NCBI RefSeq assembly: GCF_001758785.1
Contig: NZ_LROM01000082.1
Coordinates: 62,001 to 126,000, forward strand
Reading direction: 5' to 3'
From: Duganella phyllosphaerae
Lineage (GTDB): Bacteria > Pseudomonadota > Gammaproteobacteria > Burkholderiales > Burkholderiaceae_D
Length of the DNA: 64,000 nucleotides
Shown: one piece after another, positions 29,880-39,400 of the stretch
How positions within the stretch are numbered: the stretch's first letter is position 1
Layout: the number at the start of each line of letters is the position of its first letter
Made by a program: the position numbers and the translations under genes
Notes under the pieces: generated by a model
Told to the model about the DNA's origin: nothing
The model's input: only the letters and a program-made list of their open reading frames with translations
Database searches by the model: none

Positions 29880-29909
29880 TTGGCACTCTCGTACAGAGAG
29901 TGCTAATAT
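29880..29909 (+). promoter_or_regulatory. rpoH promoter overlapped by a CIRCE element
   Basis: TTGGCACTC-N9-GAGTGCTAA at 29880-29906 matches the CIRCE operator consensus (TTAGCACTC-N9-GAGTGCTAA) with one mismatch in the left arm. The left arm also forms a -35 (TTGGCA, 29880-29885) and the right arm runs into a TAATAT -10 (29904-29909), 18 bp apart. HrcA bound here should occlude the promoter, placing the heat-shock sigma factor under HrcA control. The predicted leader is about 60 nt. Confidence 0.88.
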
Positions 29910-29974
29910 GGGAACACTGCAGAGCTTATCAAGTCTTTGTAGCAACCAGCAATCATCGAGCGAAGGAAATGAAA

Positions 29975-30874
29975 ATGACTATGATGTCCGCAACGACCTC
30001 GTTGGCCCCTGCCAACAACAGTGCTTTGGGACTCGGGTTCACTGGCAACCTGGGGAACCTGGACGCCTACATTTCGGCCGTCAACCGCCTGCCGATGTTG
30101 ACGCACGACGATGAGGTATCGCTGGGTAAGCGTCTCAAGGAAAACAATGACCTGGCCGCCGCGCAGCAGCTGGTGCTGTCGCACCTGCGCCTGGTGGTAT
30201 CGATCGCCCGGGGCTACCTCGGTTATGGCTTGCCGCATGCTGACCTGATTCAGGAAGGCAATATCGGCCTGATGAAGGCGGTCAAGCGTTTCGACCCCGA
30301 TCAGAACGTGCGCCTGGTCTCGTACGCCATGCACTGGATCAAGGCCGAGATGCACGAGTACATCCTGAAAAACTGGCGCCTGGTCAAGGTGGCAACCACC
30401 AAGGCCCAGCGCAAGCTGTTCTTCAACCTGCGCAGCCACAAGACCGGTCTCGATGCGATGAGCCCGGCGCAAGTGGACAGCCTGGCCAAGATGCTCGACG
30501 TCAAACGCGAAGAAGTGATCGAGATGGAAACCCGTCTCAGCGGCCGTGACATCGCGCTGGAGTCGCCCACCGACGACGAAGACGACAAGTTCGCACCGAT
30601 CGCCTACCTGTCGTCCGAGCAGTCGGAACCGACCCGGGTGCTGGAAGCGGAGCAAGTCACGCGCCTGCAATCGGAAGGCCTGGAGCAGGCGTTGGGCAAG
30701 CTCGACGCCCGTTCGCGCCGCATTGTCGAGGCGCGCTGGCTGGCCAACGACGACGGTTCGGGCGCCACGCTGCACACGCTGGCTGAAGAGTTCGGCGTAT
30801 CGGCCGAGCGCATTCGCCAGATCGAGTCGGCAGCGCTGAAGAAAATGAAGGGTTCGCTGGCGGCTTACGTTTAA
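29975..30874 (+). CDS. rpoH: RNA polymerase sigma-32 factor (heat shock)
   Basis: Alternative sigma factor that directs transcription of chaperone and protease genes. The 299-residue protein contains the diagnostic RpoH box QRKLFFNLR (145-153), region 2 (LRLVVSIARGYLGYGLPHAD through RFDPDQNVRLVSYAMHWIKAE) and region 4.2 helix-turn-helix (TLAEEFGVSAERIRQIE). Three nearby ATGs exist (29969, 29975, 29981). 29975 is preferred because GAAGGA sits 7 bp before it, whereas it nearly touches the first ATG. A CIRCE operator overlaps the promoter. The gene follows ftsYEX, as in many proteobacteria. Confidence 0.97.
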   Translation: MTMMSATTSLAPANNSALGLGFTGNLGNLDAYISAVNRLPMLTHDDEVSLGKRLKENNDLAAAQQLVLSHLRLVVSIARGYLGYGLPHADLIQEGNIGLMKAVKRFDPDQNVRLVSYAMHWIKAEMHEYILKNWRLVKVATTKAQRKLFFNLRSHKTGLDAMSPAQVDSLAKMLDVKREEVIEMETRLSGRDIALESPTDDEDDKFAPIAYLSSEQSEPTRVLEAEQVTRLQSEGLEQALGKLDARSRRIVEARWLANDDGSGATLHTLAEEFGVSAERIRQIESAALKKMKGSLAAYV

Positions 30875-30930
30875 GCCGCGCCGCGAACGGGGCCGGACCC
30901 AGCAGGTGCGGCCCCAGGCAACATAACCCG

Positions 30931-30949
30931 CGTAGGCTGACCGCCTACG
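30931..30949. terminator. Hairpin between rpoH and the convergent small gene
   Basis: A perfect 7-bp stem CGTAGGC / GCCTACG with a five-base loop lies 57 bp after the rpoH stop and 15 bp before the stop of the convergent small gene. Neither side has a strong T-run, so a bidirectional terminator role is only plausible. Confidence 0.35.
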
Positions 30950-30963
30950 GGGTGCAGTTCCTC

Positions 30964-31227
30964 TTATTCAGCCAGGCTCTTCGCCAACAATTCGCCCACC
31001 AGCTGATTCATATCAACGCCACGTGCAGTTGCTTGTGCATTTAATTGCGCAACCAGGTCGCTATTGAGTTTGACGGCGAACGGCACCAGGCCCAGGGCCT
31101 GGTCGCGGCGGCGTTGTTCGCGCTTGTCGATCACTTCCGGCGCCTTGCCGAAGCTGGACGCGTGGCCCGCCGACATTTTGCCCATGATTTTTTTGGCGTC
31201 GGCCTTGGCCAGTTCGGTCTTGCGCAT
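30964..31227 (-). CDS. Small RHH-like protein of unknown function
   Basis: An 87-residue protein I cannot name. The first half is Lys/Arg-rich (MRKTELAKADAKKIMGKM, then DKREQRRRDQ). The second half, VPFAVKLNSDLVAQLNAQAT through MNQLVGELLAKSLAE, has the strand-helix-helix spacing of a ribbon-helix-helix domain, so DNA binding is possible. The ATG at 31227 has aggga upstream; an in-frame ATG at 31263 lacks a good site. No partner toxin is adjacent on the same strand. It is convergent with rpoH. Confidence 0.6.
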   Translation of the reverse strand: MRKTELAKADAKKIMGKMSAGHASSFGKAPEVIDKREQRRRDQALGLVPFAVKLNSDLVAQLNAQATARGVDMNQLVGELLAKSLAE

Positions 31228-31396
31228 GGTAATTCCCTGTGAGTGTTTGCTAAGTGCCGACATTCTACGCAGCTTGGGCGCAGCCGGTGGGCTTAGTTTG
31301 CGCCAAGCGTTGATTTACGTTGCCGATGCTTAATCGTGCGACACACTAATGATTGTTTTGTTAATATTTTCAACCGAATTATTCAGAGAGGTCAAG

Positions 31397-31906
31397 ATGA
31401 AGTCTGTTTTGCGCCAACTGATCGTCCTGCCCCTGCTGACGGTCGTGATGGCCGGGCTGTACGCCTGCGGTTCGGCGTCCGGCACCAGCCGCGCCGCTGC
31501 CACGCCGCAGCCATTTGCCACCACCTATGTGCTCGCGCAAGGCGCCAGCGCCCTGATCGCGCCAGCCGCCCAACCCGTTGCCAGTGGCAAGGCGATCGCA
31601 CCGGTTGTGCGCCTCGACCGCGTCAACGACAGCCGCTGCCGCGAGGGCGCCGTGTGCGTTTGGGCCGGGTATATCAGCTACAGTTTCAGCCTTACCCGCC
31701 CCGACGGCGCCACCAGCAGTTTCGTGCTGTCCGACAGCATGCCCAACGGCGCTACCAGCGTCACCCAGGATGGCCTGACCTTTACCCTGGCCGGCGTGGA
31801 GCCGCAAGCGGTGCCGCCCAAGAACGATATCATTCCCGATTACCGGGTCAGTATCCGGGTGAGCAATGTAGCGAAGGTGGCGGCAGCGACAGCATTGATT
31901 CATTGA
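31397..31906 (+). CDS. Putative lipoprotein of unknown function
   Basis: A 169-residue protein with a signal peptide ending in the lipobox-like LYAC (Cys24), so it is probably a lipoprotein. The central segment DSRCREGAVCVWAGYISYSF matches the DSRC...CVWAG pattern seen in many small bacterial lipoproteins of unknown role, where the two Cys may form a disulfide. The start at 31397 has agaggtc upstream; an in-frame ATG at 31349 would add residues before the signal peptide. The gene is followed 58 bp later by the gamma-glutamyltranspeptidase gene on the same strand. Confidence 0.7.
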   Translation: MKSVLRQLIVLPLLTVVMAGLYACGSASGTSRAAATPQPFATTYVLAQGASALIAPAAQPVASGKAIAPVVRLDRVNDSRCREGAVCVWAGYISYSFSLTRPDGATSSFVLSDSMPNGATSVTQDGLTFTLAGVEPQAVPPKNDIIPDYRVSIRVSNVAKVAAATALIH

Positions 31907-31964
31907 TTTATTGCCAGCAGGATCGGGTAAGCTAGCGGTAACTACCGACTCGAGAGCCGCTTCC

Positions 31965-33725
31965 ATGATTTTCCGTCATCCTTCCGTCTGCCCCCTCCTG
32001 GTTTCCACCATCGTCGTCACGCTGACGCTACAACCAGCCTGGGCCAAGACGCCGGTGGCAACGGGCACCGGCGGTGCGGTCGCCACCATCAGCGCACCGG
32101 CCTCGAAAGCAGCCATCGCCATTCTCGACCAGGGTGGCAATGCGATCGATGCGGCAGTGGCGGCGGCCGCCACGCTGGGCGTGACCGATCCGTTCAGCTG
32201 CGGCATCGGCGGTGGCGGCTTCATGGTGATTTACCTGGCCAAGGACAAGCGCGTGATCACCATCGATCACCGCGAAACGGCGCCTGCCAGCTTCTCCCCT
32301 ACCGTGTTCCTCGACCAGGGCAAGCCCATGGATTTCGAGACCGTGGTGGCCAGCGGCATGTCGGCGGGCGTACCCGGCACCGTGCGCGGCTGGGACGAGG
32401 CGCTCACCCGCTACGGCTCGATGTCGTTCAAGCAGGTGCTCGCGCCAGCGGTGAAAGTGGCCACCGATGGCTTTACCGTCAGCGACAATTTCAACCGGCT
32501 GCTCGGCATCAACCTCGTCAAGTTCGGCAAATTCCCCGCCACCGCTGCCATCTACCTGAAAAACGGCAAGCCGCCAGTGGCCGGCAGCGTGCTGCGCAAC
32601 CCGGACCTGGCGCGCGCCTACCGCGAACTGGGCGCGGGCGGCGCCAAGGCTTTCTACACCGGCAAAATGGGCCGCGCGGTGATCGATGCCGTCAATCGTC
32701 CCACGGTGGCCGCCGGCGCAAGTGTCCGGCGCGGTAACATGACGATGGCCGACCTGGCCAACTACGAAGCGCGCCTGCGCCTGCCAGTGCACAGCACCTA
32801 TCGCGGCTATGACGTCTACGGCATGCCGCTGCCCAGTTCGGGTGGCGTGGCGATTGCCGAGGCGCTCAACATCCTCGAAGGCTACGACCTCAAGGCCATG
32901 CCGCGCGACCAGGCCGAGCACCTGTACCTCGAAGCGAGCCGCTTGGCCTTTGCCGACCGCAATGCCTACCTGGCCGACCCGGAATTCGTCGACGCGCCGG
33001 TGGCCGGCCTGCTCAGTAAAAACTACGCCGCGCGCCGCCGCGAAGCCATCGATCCGACCCGCGCCGCACTGCATGCACCGGCCGGCGATCCGTATCCGTT
33101 CCAGAACGATACCAGTGTGCCGCTGCGACCGGCCGGCTATAAACTGCTGTCCGAAGGCGCCCACACCACCCACCTGACGGTGTCCGACAAGGACGGCAAT
33201 ATCGTCTCGTACACGTACACCATCGAGTCGTGGGGCGGCAGCGGCATGGTCGTGCCGGGCTACGGCTTCCTGCTCAATAACGAGATGACCGACTTCGACT
33301 TCACCGGCCCCGCGCCGAATGTACCGGAGGCGGGCAAGCGCCCGCGCAGCAGCATGTCGCCCACGCTGGCCTTCAAGGACGGCAAGCCGGCGTTCTCGAT
33401 CGGCAGTCCGGGCGGCGCCACCATCATCACCACCGTACTGCAAACGATCTTCAATTACATCGACCTGGGCCTGCCGATGCCGCAGGCGGTCGATGCGCCG
33501 CGCCTGTCCGAGCGCAACGGCATGGCCACCGATATCGAACCCGGTTACACCACACTGCCGGCCGCGCAGGCGCTGGCCAAACGCGGCCAGCGCTGGAGCG
33601 CAGAGCCGGAAGAAATCGGCGCCGCCAACGCGCTGGTGTTCAACCCGGACGGCACAGTGACGGCAGTGAGCGAAGGCTGGCGCCACGGCGTGGGCAGCGC
33701 CATGGCGCAAAAAGCTGCGCATTGA
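31965..33725 (+). CDS. ggt: Gamma-glutamyltranspeptidase
   Basis: Periplasmic Ntn-hydrolase that cleaves gamma-glutamyl bonds, mainly of glutathione. The 586-residue preproenzyme has a signal peptide ending PAWA. The large-subunit segment with the conserved GNAIDAAVAAAATLGVTDP and GIGGGGFM is present. The autoprocessing site is TTHLTV, with nucleophile Thr402, and the small subunit carries SWGGSGMV and RPRSSMSPTLAF. The start at 31965 places the signal peptide correctly. An ABC ATPase gene begins 10 bp downstream, but a functional link is not evident. Confidence 0.95.
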   Translation: MIFRHPSVCPLLVSTIVVTLTLQPAWAKTPVATGTGGAVATISAPASKAAIAILDQGGNAIDAAVAAAATLGVTDPFSCGIGGGGFMVIYLAKDKRVITIDHRETAPASFSPTVFLDQGKPMDFETVVASGMSAGVPGTVRGWDEALTRYGSMSFKQVLAPAVKVATDGFTVSDNFNRLLGINLVKFGKFPATAAIYLKNGKPPVAGSVLRNPDLARAYRELGAGGAKAFYTGKMGRAVIDAVNRPTVAAGASVRRGNMTMADLANYEARLRLPVHSTYRGYDVYGMPLPSSGGVAIAEALNILEGYDLKAMPRDQAEHLYLEASRLAFADRNAYLADPEFVDAPVAGLLSKNYAARRREAIDPTRAALHAPAGDPYPFQNDTSVPLRPAGYKLLSEGAHTTHLTVSDKDGNIVSYTYTIESWGGSGMVVPGYGFLLNNEMTDFDFTGPAPNVPEAGKRPRSSMSPTLAFKDGKPAFSIGSPGGATIITTVLQTIFNYIDLGLPMPQAVDAPRLSERNGMATDIEPGYTTLPAAQALAKRGQRWSAEPEEIGAANALVFNPDGTVTAVSEGWRHGVGSAMAQKAAH

Positions 33726-33735
33726 TTGCCTTGCC

Positions 33736-34476
33736 ATGATCGAATTCCATGGCCTGGCCAAGACTTACGGCGCTTTCGACGCCGTCAAACCGTTGAACCT
33801 GACCGTGCCGCGCGGTGAGCTGTTCGGCTTCCTCGGCCCCAATGGCGCCGGCAAGACCACCACCATTCGCATGATGATGGGTATCCTGGTGCCCAGCGCC
33901 GGGCGGGTGCTGATCGACGGCTACGATTGCCACGCGCAGCCGGCCGAGGTCAAGCGCCGCGTGGGCTACCTGCCCGATACGCCGGTGTTCTACGACTACC
34001 TGCGCGGACGCGAGATCCTGCGGTTTGTCGCCGAGATGCACGGCTATCCGCGCGCGGAAGCGGCGGCCCGCAGTGCGCGCCTGCTGGCCGAGTTCGGCCT
34101 GGAAGAAGCGGGCGAAGACTACGCGGTCAACTACTCGCTGGGTATGAAGAAGCGCCTGGGCCTGGCCTGCGCGCTGATCCACGATCCGGCGGTGCTGATC
34201 CTCGACGAGCCGATCAACGGCCTCGACCCGCGCGCGTCGCGCGATGTGCAGGAGCTGCTGCTGGCTGCCGCTGCGCGCGGTGTCACCATTTTTGTCTCCA
34301 CCCATTTGCTCGACATGGCCGAAAAACTGTGCGACCGCGTGGGCATCATTCACCGCGGCCAGCTGGTGGCCACCGGCACGCTCGACGACATCCGCACCGA
34401 AGCGTCCACCAGCGGCTCGCTCGAAGACGTGTTCCTCAAGATTACCGACGACGCGGCTGCCGATGATGGACGCTGA
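33736..34476 (+). CDS. ABC transporter ATP-binding protein
   Basis: 246-residue ABC ATPase of the exporter type (CcmA/NatA-like). Walker A is GPNGAGKTTTIRM, the Q-loop region is RRVGYLPDTPVFYDYL, the signature is degenerate (YSLGMKKRLGLACAL in place of LSGGQ), and Walker B is VLILDEPINGLDP followed by the switch His in STHLLDMAE. The next gene, a fused permease/protease, begins inside its last codons (14-bp overlap), so the two form one transporter. The substrate is unknown. Confidence 0.93.
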   Translation: MIEFHGLAKTYGAFDAVKPLNLTVPRGELFGFLGPNGAGKTTTIRMMMGILVPSAGRVLIDGYDCHAQPAEVKRRVGYLPDTPVFYDYLRGREILRFVAEMHGYPRAEAAARSARLLAEFGLEEAGEDYAVNYSLGMKKRLGLACALIHDPAVLILDEPINGLDPRASRDVQELLLAAAARGVTIFVSTHLLDMAEKLCDRVGIIHRGQLVATGTLDDIRTEASTSGSLEDVFLKITDDAAADDGR

Positions 34477-36859
34477 TCGCGGCTTGAAAGCGCCGCCGTC
34501 ACCGGCGCGCGCGGTCTGGCTGATGACCAGGATGCGACTCACGCGCCAGTTCAACCAGGTCGGCAACGCCTTTTCCCGCAAAAAGAAAAAGGCCAGGGCT
34601 CCGGTCACCCGCGTTGCCCACGGCGGCAAGCGCAATGGCATGTGGATCGTCTCGGCCGTGGTGGCGGTGCTGATGCTGTTCGTGTGCCTGAACATGTCGC
34701 GCATGGCGGTGCTCAATATGCAGTGCCGGCTGGTCGATGACGGCGCCTGCGCGCAAAGCGTCACGCGCGATGGCTTCGACTTCGACATGGCAGCCAGCGA
34801 ACTGCATGCAATGCCATTCGACCCGTCCCTGATGGGCGGCCTGTCGATGGTGCTGACCGCGCTGTTCGCCATCTCGGTGCTACTGCCGCTGGCCGGCAAG
34901 GAGCTGGCCAAGCCGGATTGGGACCTCGAATGGCTGGTGACGCTGCCGGTTGAGCGCTCCACCCTGCTGTGGGGACGGCTGCTGGAACGCAGCGCCAGCA
35001 ACCTGTCCGGCATCTTCGCGCTGTTTCCACCGTACCTGGTGATCGCCTGGTATTCCGGCTTGCAGTGGAGCGCCGTGCCGGTCGCGCTGCTGGCCACCGC
35101 GCTGCTGCTGCCGCTGGCGGCGCTGCTGCACACCCTGATCGACACCGGTGTGCGATTGTGGCTGGCGGCGGCGCAACTGCGCAACCTGCAGGCGCTGCTC
35201 TCGCTGCTCAACGCGCCCATGCTGTACCTGGTGTTCGCGCTATCGATGCCAGCCGCCAGCAGCTTCGTGATGGACCTGGCGCGCGGCTTCCCGGCCTGGG
35301 GCCTGTGGCTGCCCACGGGCGTGCTGCTGCAGGCGATCCAGGCCCAGGGCCTGCAACACTTTGCCGTGCTGGCGGCGCTGCTGGCCGCGCAGCTCGTGGT
35401 GCTGCTGTGGGCCGGCGTGGCGCTGCTGCGCTGGCAGCTACGTAACGGTGTGGTCGGCTCGGGCGTGCGCGAGAGCGGACGCAAAGCCGCCATCTCCGCA
35501 CCGGCGCCGGTGGGCAAGCTGCACTTGCCACTGTCGCCGGTGATGCGGCGCGAACTGCGCCTGCTGGCGCGCGACCGCAACTTCCTGGTGCAAACCCTGG
35601 TGCTGCCGCTCATCGTGGTGGGCAGCCAGCTGGTCTTCAACGGCAAGCTGGACACCATCTCGCAATTCGGCGAGATGCCCACCGTGGCGGCGGCGATCGC
35701 CTTCGGCATCGGCGTCTATGTGCTGATGCTGTCGGCCTTCCAGACCCTCAACAACGAAGGCAACGCCCTGTGGCTGCTGTACACCGTGCCCGATTCGGTG
35801 GAAAACGTCTTGAAGCAAAAGGCGCGGCTGTGGGGTGCGTTGGCCATGGTCTATCCGCTGATTGTCGGCGCAATCACGCTTGCTACCGCACCGCAGCCGA
35901 CGTGGCAGATGCTGGTGCTGCTGTTGATCGTAATGGCAGGCATTCCGATCTATTCGACCATCGCGGTGGCGCTGGGCGTGTTCGCGTGCGACCCTACCGC
36001 CATCGAGGTACACAAGCGCATCCGGCCTACCTACAGCTACCTGTTCCTGCTGCTGGCCAGCTTTTATACGTGGTCGATCTACACTAGCCTGTGGTCACAA
36101 AAAGTGGTGATCATGGTGCTCAGCGGCGCGCTGGCGCTGGCCCTGTGGCAGAAGGCGCGCGACGCCCTGCCCTATTTGCTCGATCCGGGCGCGTCGCCAC
36201 CGGCGCGGGTATCGGCGTCCGACGGACTGATTGCCGCCACCGGCTTTTTCATCGTGCAGGCCATCGTCGCGCTCATTCTCATGCGCGGCAAAGCCCAGGC
36301 CACCCTGCCCGCACTGACGATCGCCTTTGGCATCGCTGGCCTGCTGGTGTACGCGCTGATGCGTTTCATTTACTGGCGCGCGAAAACCACCGGGGTGCCG
36401 GCGATCTTGCGCGGCGCCAGCTGGTGGCCGTCGGTGAAGGTGGCGTTGCTGCCATCGGCCCTGGCGTGCGTGACGGCGCTGGCGTACCTGACCGCGCTCA
36501 AGGTGCTCGATGTGCCGCTGTCGGCCGGCCAGGGGCCGGTTGACTCGGTGGCCCATGCGCAGCTGTGGATGGTGGCGCTGGCGGTCTTGGCTGCGCCGCT
36601 GTGCGAGGAATTCATTTTCCGGGGACTGATCTACGGCGGCTTGCGCCGCTCGCTGCCGACGTGGTCGGCGATCATGGTGAGCGCGGCGATCTTCGCGGTA
36701 GTGCACCCGCCGCTGTCGATGCTGCCGGTGTTCGTGCTCGGATGCTGCGCGGCCTGGACCTATGAACGCAGCAAGACGCTGCTCGCGCCCATGCTGGTCC
36801 ATGCGGTGTACAACGCGGCCGTGCTGGCCGCGCAATGGCAGCTGGGAGCCGGGAACTAG
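34463..36859 (+). CDS. ABC-2 permease fused to a CPBP intramembrane protease
   Basis: A 798-residue polytopic protein. Residues from about 60 to 590 form repeated hydrophobic helices typical of an ABC exporter permease. The C-terminal part (about 690-798) is a CPBP/Abi (Rce1-like) domain with all three motifs: EEFIFR (715-720), FAVVH (around 747) and HAVYN (around 783). Such proteases are membrane metal-independent Glu enzymes or act non-catalytically in bacteriocin immunity; here the catalytic Glu pair is intact. Two adjacent ATGs at 34463 and 34466 are possible starts, both overlapping the ATPase gene. Its stop shares a CTAG with the stop of the convergent udh gene. Confidence 0.85.
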   Translation: MMDADRGLKAPPSPARAVWLMTRMRLTRQFNQVGNAFSRKKKKARAPVTRVAHGGKRNGMWIVSAVVAVLMLFVCLNMSRMAVLNMQCRLVDDGACAQSVTRDGFDFDMAASELHAMPFDPSLMGGLSMVLTALFAISVLLPLAGKELAKPDWDLEWLVTLPVERSTLLWGRLLERSASNLSGIFALFPPYLVIAWYSGLQWSAVPVALLATALLLPLAALLHTLIDTGVRLWLAAAQLRNLQALLSLLNAPMLYLVFALSMPAASSFVMDLARGFPAWGLWLPTGVLLQAIQAQGLQHFAVLAALLAAQLVVLLWAGVALLRWQLRNGVVGSGVRESGRKAAISAPAPVGKLHLPLSPVMRRELRLLARDRNFLVQTLVLPLIVVGSQLVFNGKLDTISQFGEMPTVAAAIAFGIGVYVLMLSAFQTLNNEGNALWLLYTVPDSVENVLKQKARLWGALAMVYPLIVGAITLATAPQPTWQMLVLLLIVMAGIPIYSTIAVALGVFACDPTAIEVHKRIRPTYSYLFLLLASFYTWSIYTSLWSQKVVIMVLSGALALALWQKARDALPYLLDPGASPPARVSASDGLIAATGFFIVQAIVALILMRGKAQATLPALTIAFGIAGLLVYALMRFIYWRAKTTGVPAILRGASWWPSVKVALLPSALACVTALAYLTALKVLDVPLSAGQGPVDSVAHAQLWMVALAVLAAPLCEEFIFRGLIYGGLRRSLPTWSAIMVSAAIFAVVHPPLSMLPVFVLGCCAAWTYERSKTLLAPMLVHAVYNAAVLAAQWQLGAGN

Positions 36860-37662
36860 TCCTTGAACCGCATCGGCGCCAGCGCAAAGGCGCCGCCGTG
36901 GTACGTCACGGAGCTGTTCGGGTCCGGGTACACGCCGCTGTCGGGGAACTTGCCGTCGAACTGTTTCGAGCTGTCCTTGGGGCGGTAGCCGATGTGCGAG
37001 GCCTTGCTGTTGTCCCACCAGGCGACGTCGTTGTTGGACGTGCCGAACAGGATGGTAAAGCCCACGCGGGTGGCGAACAGGGAGCTGCGCAGCGCTTCCA
37101 CCAGGTCGTCGTAGCTGAGCCACGTGACCATCATGCGGCGGTCGGCCGGCTCCGGGAACGAGGAACCGATGCGCAGGCAGACTGTCTCGAGGCCGGTGCG
37201 ATCGTAGTAGTAGCTGGCCAGCTGCTCGCCGAAGCATTTCGATACGCCATAGAAGCTGTCCGGGCGGGTGGGCGCGGTGGCGTCGATATAGTCGGTGTTG
37301 CGGTAAAAGCCCACCGTGTGATTCGAGCTGGCGAAGATGATGCGCTTGGTACCATGCTTGTGCGCCGCTTCGTACAGGTTGGCAGTGCCGATGATATTGG
37401 CCTGGACGATGTTTTCAAACGTGTTCTCGGTAGAGATGCCGCCGAAGTGCAGCACCGCTTCCACGCCTTCGAGCAGCTTCATTACCGCGGCCTTGTCGGA
37501 CAGGTCGCACTCGATGATTTCCTCGCCTGCGCGGGCCTCGCCCAGGTCGGCGATGTCGGACAGCACCACCACATCGGCCCAAGGCTTGATACGGTCACGC
37601 AGAATCTTACCCAGGCCGCCGGCGGCGCCGGTCAGCAGCAAACGTTTGAATGGCTTAGTCAT
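36856..37662 (-). CDS. udh: Uronate dehydrogenase
   Basis: NAD-dependent SDR enzyme that oxidises D-galacturonate or D-glucuronate at C1 to the aldarolactone, the first step of oxidative uronate catabolism. The 268-residue length matches the family. The Rossmann motif is LLTGAAGGLGKILRD, the catalytic pair is YGVSK, and the substrate region contains FGGISTE and SSNHTVGFY, both typical of uronate dehydrogenases. It lies 71 bp downstream of garD on the same strand, within a pectin-use locus that contains the next enzymes, which supports the assignment. Confidence 0.9.
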   Translation of the reverse strand: MTKPFKRLLLTGAAGGLGKILRDRIKPWADVVVLSDIADLGEARAGEEIIECDLSDKAAVMKLLEGVEAVLHFGGISTENTFENIVQANIIGTANLYEAAHKHGTKRIIFASSNHTVGFYRNTDYIDATAPTRPDSFYGVSKCFGEQLASYYYDRTGLETVCLRIGSSFPEPADRRMMVTWLSYDDLVEALRSSLFATRVGFTILFGTSNNDVAWWDNSKASHIGYRPKDSSKQFDGKFPDSGVYPDPNSSVTYHGGAFALAPMRFKD

Positions 37663-37733
37663 GGTCTCTTATTTTTTAACTGTATTTAACTGTAAGTCTT
37701 TTTAAAGTACGCTCGCTGCCAACACGGCGCCGA

Positions 37734-39344
37734 TTACGTCACCGGGGCCGGGTTGAACAGCACCAGCGCGTTTTGCAGCTTCCATTTTTCGGCCCAGGTT
37801 TCGCGGCCGCTGGCCACGTCGAGCACCAGCTGGAACATCTCCCAGCCCACGTCCGCAATGGTGGCGTCGCCGCTGGCGATGCGGCCGGCGTTGATGTCCA
37901 TCAGGTCGTGCCAGCGCTTGGCCAGATCGTTGCGGGTGGCGACCTTGATCACCGGGACTTCGGCCAGGCCGTAAGGAGTGCCGCGGCCGGTGGTGAAGAT
38001 GTGCACATTCATCCCCGCAGCCAGTTGCAGTGTACCGCAAATGAAATCGCTGGCGGGCGTGGCGGCGTAGATCAAACCCTTCTGTTTGAGCTTTTCGCCA
38101 GGACTAATCACGCCGTTGATTGCACTGCTGCCCGACTTGACGATCGAGCCCATGGCTTTCTCGACGATGTTCGACAAGCCACCCTTCTTGTTACCGGGCG
38201 TGGTGTTGGCGCTGCGATCGACGCCGCCGTGTTCGAGGTAGCGGTCATACCAGGCCATCTCGCGGATCATCGCTGCCGCCACTTCCGGCGTTTCGGCGCG
38301 CGAGGTCAGCTGGTCGATACCGTCGCGCACTTCGGTGGTTTCCGAGAACATCACGGTGGCGCCGGCGCGCACCAGCAAGTCGGTGGCAAAGCCCACGGCC
38401 GGGTTGGCGGTCACGCCCGAGAAGGCGTCGCTGCCGCCGCACTGCACGCCCACCACCAGTTCCGACGCCGGCACGGTTTCGCGCTGGCGCGCGTTGAGGC
38501 GCCTGAGGTTGGTGTCGGCCTGCTTCATGATCGAGTCGATCATCGACATGAAGCCGACGTGTTCACCATCTTGCAGGCAGACCAGCGCCGGATCGGCGCC
38601 GCCTTCGTTCTGGATCGGGATCGAACCCTTGGGGAACAGGCGCGTGGGTTGCAGCTTCTCGCAACCGAGACTCACCACCATGGCCTGGCCGCCGAAGTTG
38701 GGGTTCAGGGCGATGTTGCGCACGGTACGGATCGGGATCTCGGCGCCGGGCGCGTCGATCGCCACGCCGCAGCCGTACGTATGCTCGAGGCAGACCACGT
38801 CGTCGACGTTCGGATACTTGGGCAGCAGCTCTTTCTTGATACGGTCCACGGCAAACTCCACCACCCCCGAGACGCATTGCACGGTGGTGGTGATGCCGAG
38901 GATGTTGCGGGTACCGACGCTGCCGTCCGGGTTGCGGAAGCCCTGGAAGGTGTAGCCTTCGAGCGGCTCGGCCTTGGGCAGCGCCCGGGTGGAAATCGGC
39001 AGGCCTTCGAGGCCCAGCGCGCCCGGCATGATGACGTTGCCTTCGTTGAGCCAGCGGCCGGCCGGCAGGTCTTCACCGGCAAAGCCGATGGTGACGTTGT
39101 AGCGCACGACTTCATCGCCCTTGGCCAGGTCGCGCAGCGCCACCTTGTGGCCTTGCGGGACGGCTTCGAGCAGGGTCAGGCCGTTTTCGAACACGGCGCC
39201 GGCCGGCAGGCCGCCGTCGTTGACGACAATGGCGACGTTGTCGTTGTCGTGCATGAGGATGTAGCGCGGAGTATTGACCGGGGTAGCGCCGGGGGCGGTG
39301 GCGGGCAAACGCTGGATATCGGTGATGCTGGACGGTGGCGTCAT
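37734..39344 (-). CDS. garD: Galactarate dehydratase
   Basis: UxaA-superfamily dehydratase that converts galactarate to 5-dehydro-4-deoxy-D-glucarate. The 536-residue protein has an N-terminal SAF-type domain ([21 protein letters not shown]), then the family segments [49 protein letters not shown] and [20 protein letters not shown]. An altronate dehydratase is the main alternative, but the neighbouring uronate dehydrogenase and KdgD favour galactarate. It is divergent from a FadR-type regulator with palindromic operators between the two genes. Confidence 0.9.
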   Translation of the reverse strand: MTPPSSITDIQRLPATAPGATPVNTPRYILMHDNDNVAIVVNDGGLPAGAVFENGLTLLEAVPQGHKVALRDLAKGDEVVRYNVTIGFAGEDLPAGRWLNEGNVIMPGALGLEGLPISTRALPKAEPLEGYTFQGFRNPDGSVGTRNILGITTTVQCVSGVVEFAVDRIKKELLPKYPNVDDVVCLEHTYGCGVAIDAPGAEIPIRTVRNIALNPNFGGQAMVVSLGCEKLQPTRLFPKGSIPIQNEGGADPALVCLQDGEHVGFMSMIDSIMKQADTNLRRLNARQRETVPASELVVGVQCGGSDAFSGVTANPAVGFATDLLVRAGATVMFSETTEVRDGIDQLTSRAETPEVAAAMIREMAWYDRYLEHGGVDRSANTTPGNKKGGLSNIVEKAMGSIVKSGSSAINGVISPGEKLKQKGLIYAATPASDFICGTLQLAAGMNVHIFTTGRGTPYGLAEVPVIKVATRNDLAKRWHDLMDINAGRIASGDATIADVGWEMFQLVLDVASGRETWAEKWKLQNALVLFNPAPVT

Positions 39345-39400
39345 TCTGGCTTCCTTTCCGGGAGTCTCTGCCCGGCTAACGTTGTTTTTTCGGCTGTCAA

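Noticed and set aside
33640..35709. A 689-codon minus-strand frame opposite the ABC genes
   Set aside because: The plus strand holds Walker motifs and membrane helices; the antisense product is Ser/Arg-rich without domains.
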